A stretch of DNA of 64,000 nt from contig OY755171.1 of the NCBI GenBank assembly GCA_963576735.1, forward strand, positions 13,578,001 to 13,642,000. The letters are read 5' to 3'. The stretch is from Bedellia somnulentella. Taxonomy: Eukaryota > Arthropoda > Insecta > Lepidoptera > Bedelliidae. The position numbers and the translations under genes are program-made. The notes under the pieces were generated by a model. That model saw only the letters and a program-made list of their open reading frames with translations, had not been told where the DNA came from and did no database searches. Shown here piece after piece: positions 62,675-64,000 of this stretch. Numbering within the stretch: the first letter of the stretch is position 1; each line of letters opens with the position of its first letter.

Positions 62675-63089
62675 TTAATCATAAAGAGAAAACGTTTGTG
62701 TAAAATGAATATTCATGAAACAAATCAACCAATATTAAATAAAAACTTATTTCATTAAGCAAAACTTGCTTCCTACTATCTATTATATTTATATTTACTT
62801 CCTTGAAAATAATCATAGGTTACAGAACATAACATCTAATTAAAGGGGTATTTGGGCTTAGATATTTGAAAATAACACCCTGTGAAAAGTTGGGACTGTC
62901 CACTAGCACATTCATAATTTATGACTATGAGACAGAATATACCGTTTGAAATTTAACTCCTCTCATAAAATATCTGACCTCATAAATCAGTGTCAACTCG
63001 GTTATATATTGCCTCAGCATACTTAATTTACAAATATGTGTCCCGGGTTGATTCATTATTAGAACACTAAACTAGAGAGAAATATAGAT

Positions 63090-63240
63090 AATAAGGCTTA
63101 GAAGAGAACTAACCAATTTGTTCCCAAGGATGTCGTAATGGGTGACTTATTTTTTTGGAGCTTTTTAGTGATATTTGAGTGATGTAGCTTGTGATTCATC
63201 GCTAGTCTCTGAACTCATAATTTCAAGCCGTGAATTTTGG
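63090..63240 (+). repeat. RTE-derived short element, very old
   Basis: AAGGCTTAGAAGAGAACTAA, TTTAGTGATATTTGAGTGAT and CAAGCCGTGAATTTTGG only. Confidence 0.4.
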
Positions 63241-63794
63241 CAATACTTACTAAAAGAAGGCATCCGATTAAAGTACTAACCAAAAATATCCTCTAAAAAT
63301 AATATCTCGTAAATCTTTCTACATATTCAGAAATACTAAAAACATAGTCTTACATTTTATTGTGCCCCTTGTAAGATGTCCCTAATAATGCTACCGGCTA
63401 ATTGTATCCTTGTTGCTTCCATCACGTTCCATTCCTTCCATTATTGACTTTGTAGATACCGTCTGTAAAATAACATTTCCAAAGATGATCTGCAGAACAA
63501 AAATTAAGCATATGACACCAAATGTGGCATTTTATATAAATATTTTTAAAGAGTGATCCATTCCAACTACATTCTCAAATAATTATTTAAAACGTCTCAA
63601 ATCTTACCCCTTAGGGCACAATATTATATCCTTGCCCCCATATTCAGTCATATGTTCCCAACAAGGAAAATATTATGCTCAACGGACACAAAATATATTA
63701 ATAGAAATTGATTCCATCTGTAAAAAATATATAAAACTTACAAATTATTAAACTTACAGATTATTATTATTTAGTACTATATTAATACCAACGT

Positions 63795-63965
63795 GGCGAT
63801 ATAAAGGTGGGTTCCAGGCACATCATCTCTTAACTGTGGTAAACGGTCAGACAAAATATATCGAGTAAACACAAATGGCTAAGTTGTATCAAATCATGTG
63901 ATATAGTTTTCATAAAAGAGGTGAAAGGTCTCCTGCACTGTTCAGGCAAAAACTAGGTAATTTAA
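63795..63965 (+). repeat. T2 SINE, decayed
   Basis: AACTGTGGTAAACGGTC, CAAATGGCTAAGTTGTATCA and CTGTTCAGGCAAAAACTAGG match the T2 body in order. Confidence 0.5.
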
Positions 63966-63966
63966 A

Positions 63967-64000
63967 TCTTTTTGTTCATGAAAACCTCAAGTGGGGATTA
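63967..64000 (-). repeat. T1 repeat tail at the window edge
   Basis: TTTTTGTTCATGAAAACCTC and GTGGGGATTA are the inverse of the T1 3' end; the rest lies outside the window. Confidence 0.6.

Overview
This is eukaryotic, AT-rich, intron-bearing DNA, almost certainly from an insect and most likely a moth or butterfly (Lepidoptera). The evidence is the Helitron ends (TC at one end, hairpin plus CTAG at the other), the RTE, CR1/Jockey and Penelope-type retroelements, a mariner transposase and two tRNA-derived SINE families. Nothing looks bacterial. Most of the window is transposable elements of several ages, often inserted into one another.

The left half (1 to about 29.8 kb) is held by two tandem, head-to-tail, minus-strand paralogous genes for a TPR protein that best matches TTC29, an axonemal/sperm-flagellar protein. 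Gene A can be assembled from nine small exons between 29814 and 4673. Gene B starts at 3038 and runs off the left edge; its exons 1-4 are visible. Exons 2, 3 and 4 of the two genes have identical lengths (212, 192 and 68 bp), the same splice phases and alignable proteins. Most of these exons are too short or too split to stand out as open reading frames.

The introns of gene A are packed with insertions. Intron 1 (21661-29683) holds a full-length RTE (25235-28637), fold-back repeats and a three-level nest at 21783-23890. Intron 3 (13504-20988) holds a five-unit array of a 317-bp tRNA-like repeat (13532-14964) and a Ty1/copia element (15839-19936). Intron 8 (4762-10287) holds an RTE fragment, Helitrons and a dead mariner.

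The right half (about 30 to 64 kb) has no confidently recognised host gene. It contains a P-element/THAP remnant (30787-31590), a CR1-like LINE tail (32643-33365), a 2-kb TA-flanked element with about 240-bp inverted ends (33662-35646), a Penelope fragment (35777-36307), tRNA SINEs, a Tc1 remnant (41391-41835), fold-back elements (43495-44098, 46290-46707), a PIF/Harbinger fragment cut by a SINE (46869-47150), and a BEL/Pao element with an intact gag-protease frame but no pol (49338-54279). After 54.3 kb there are stacked RTE tails, RTE-derived short elements and Helitrons.

One short interspersed family recurs at least 20 times. It shares both its 5' end and its 3' tail with the full-length RTE in this window, so it is best read as an RTE-mobilised non-autonomous element.
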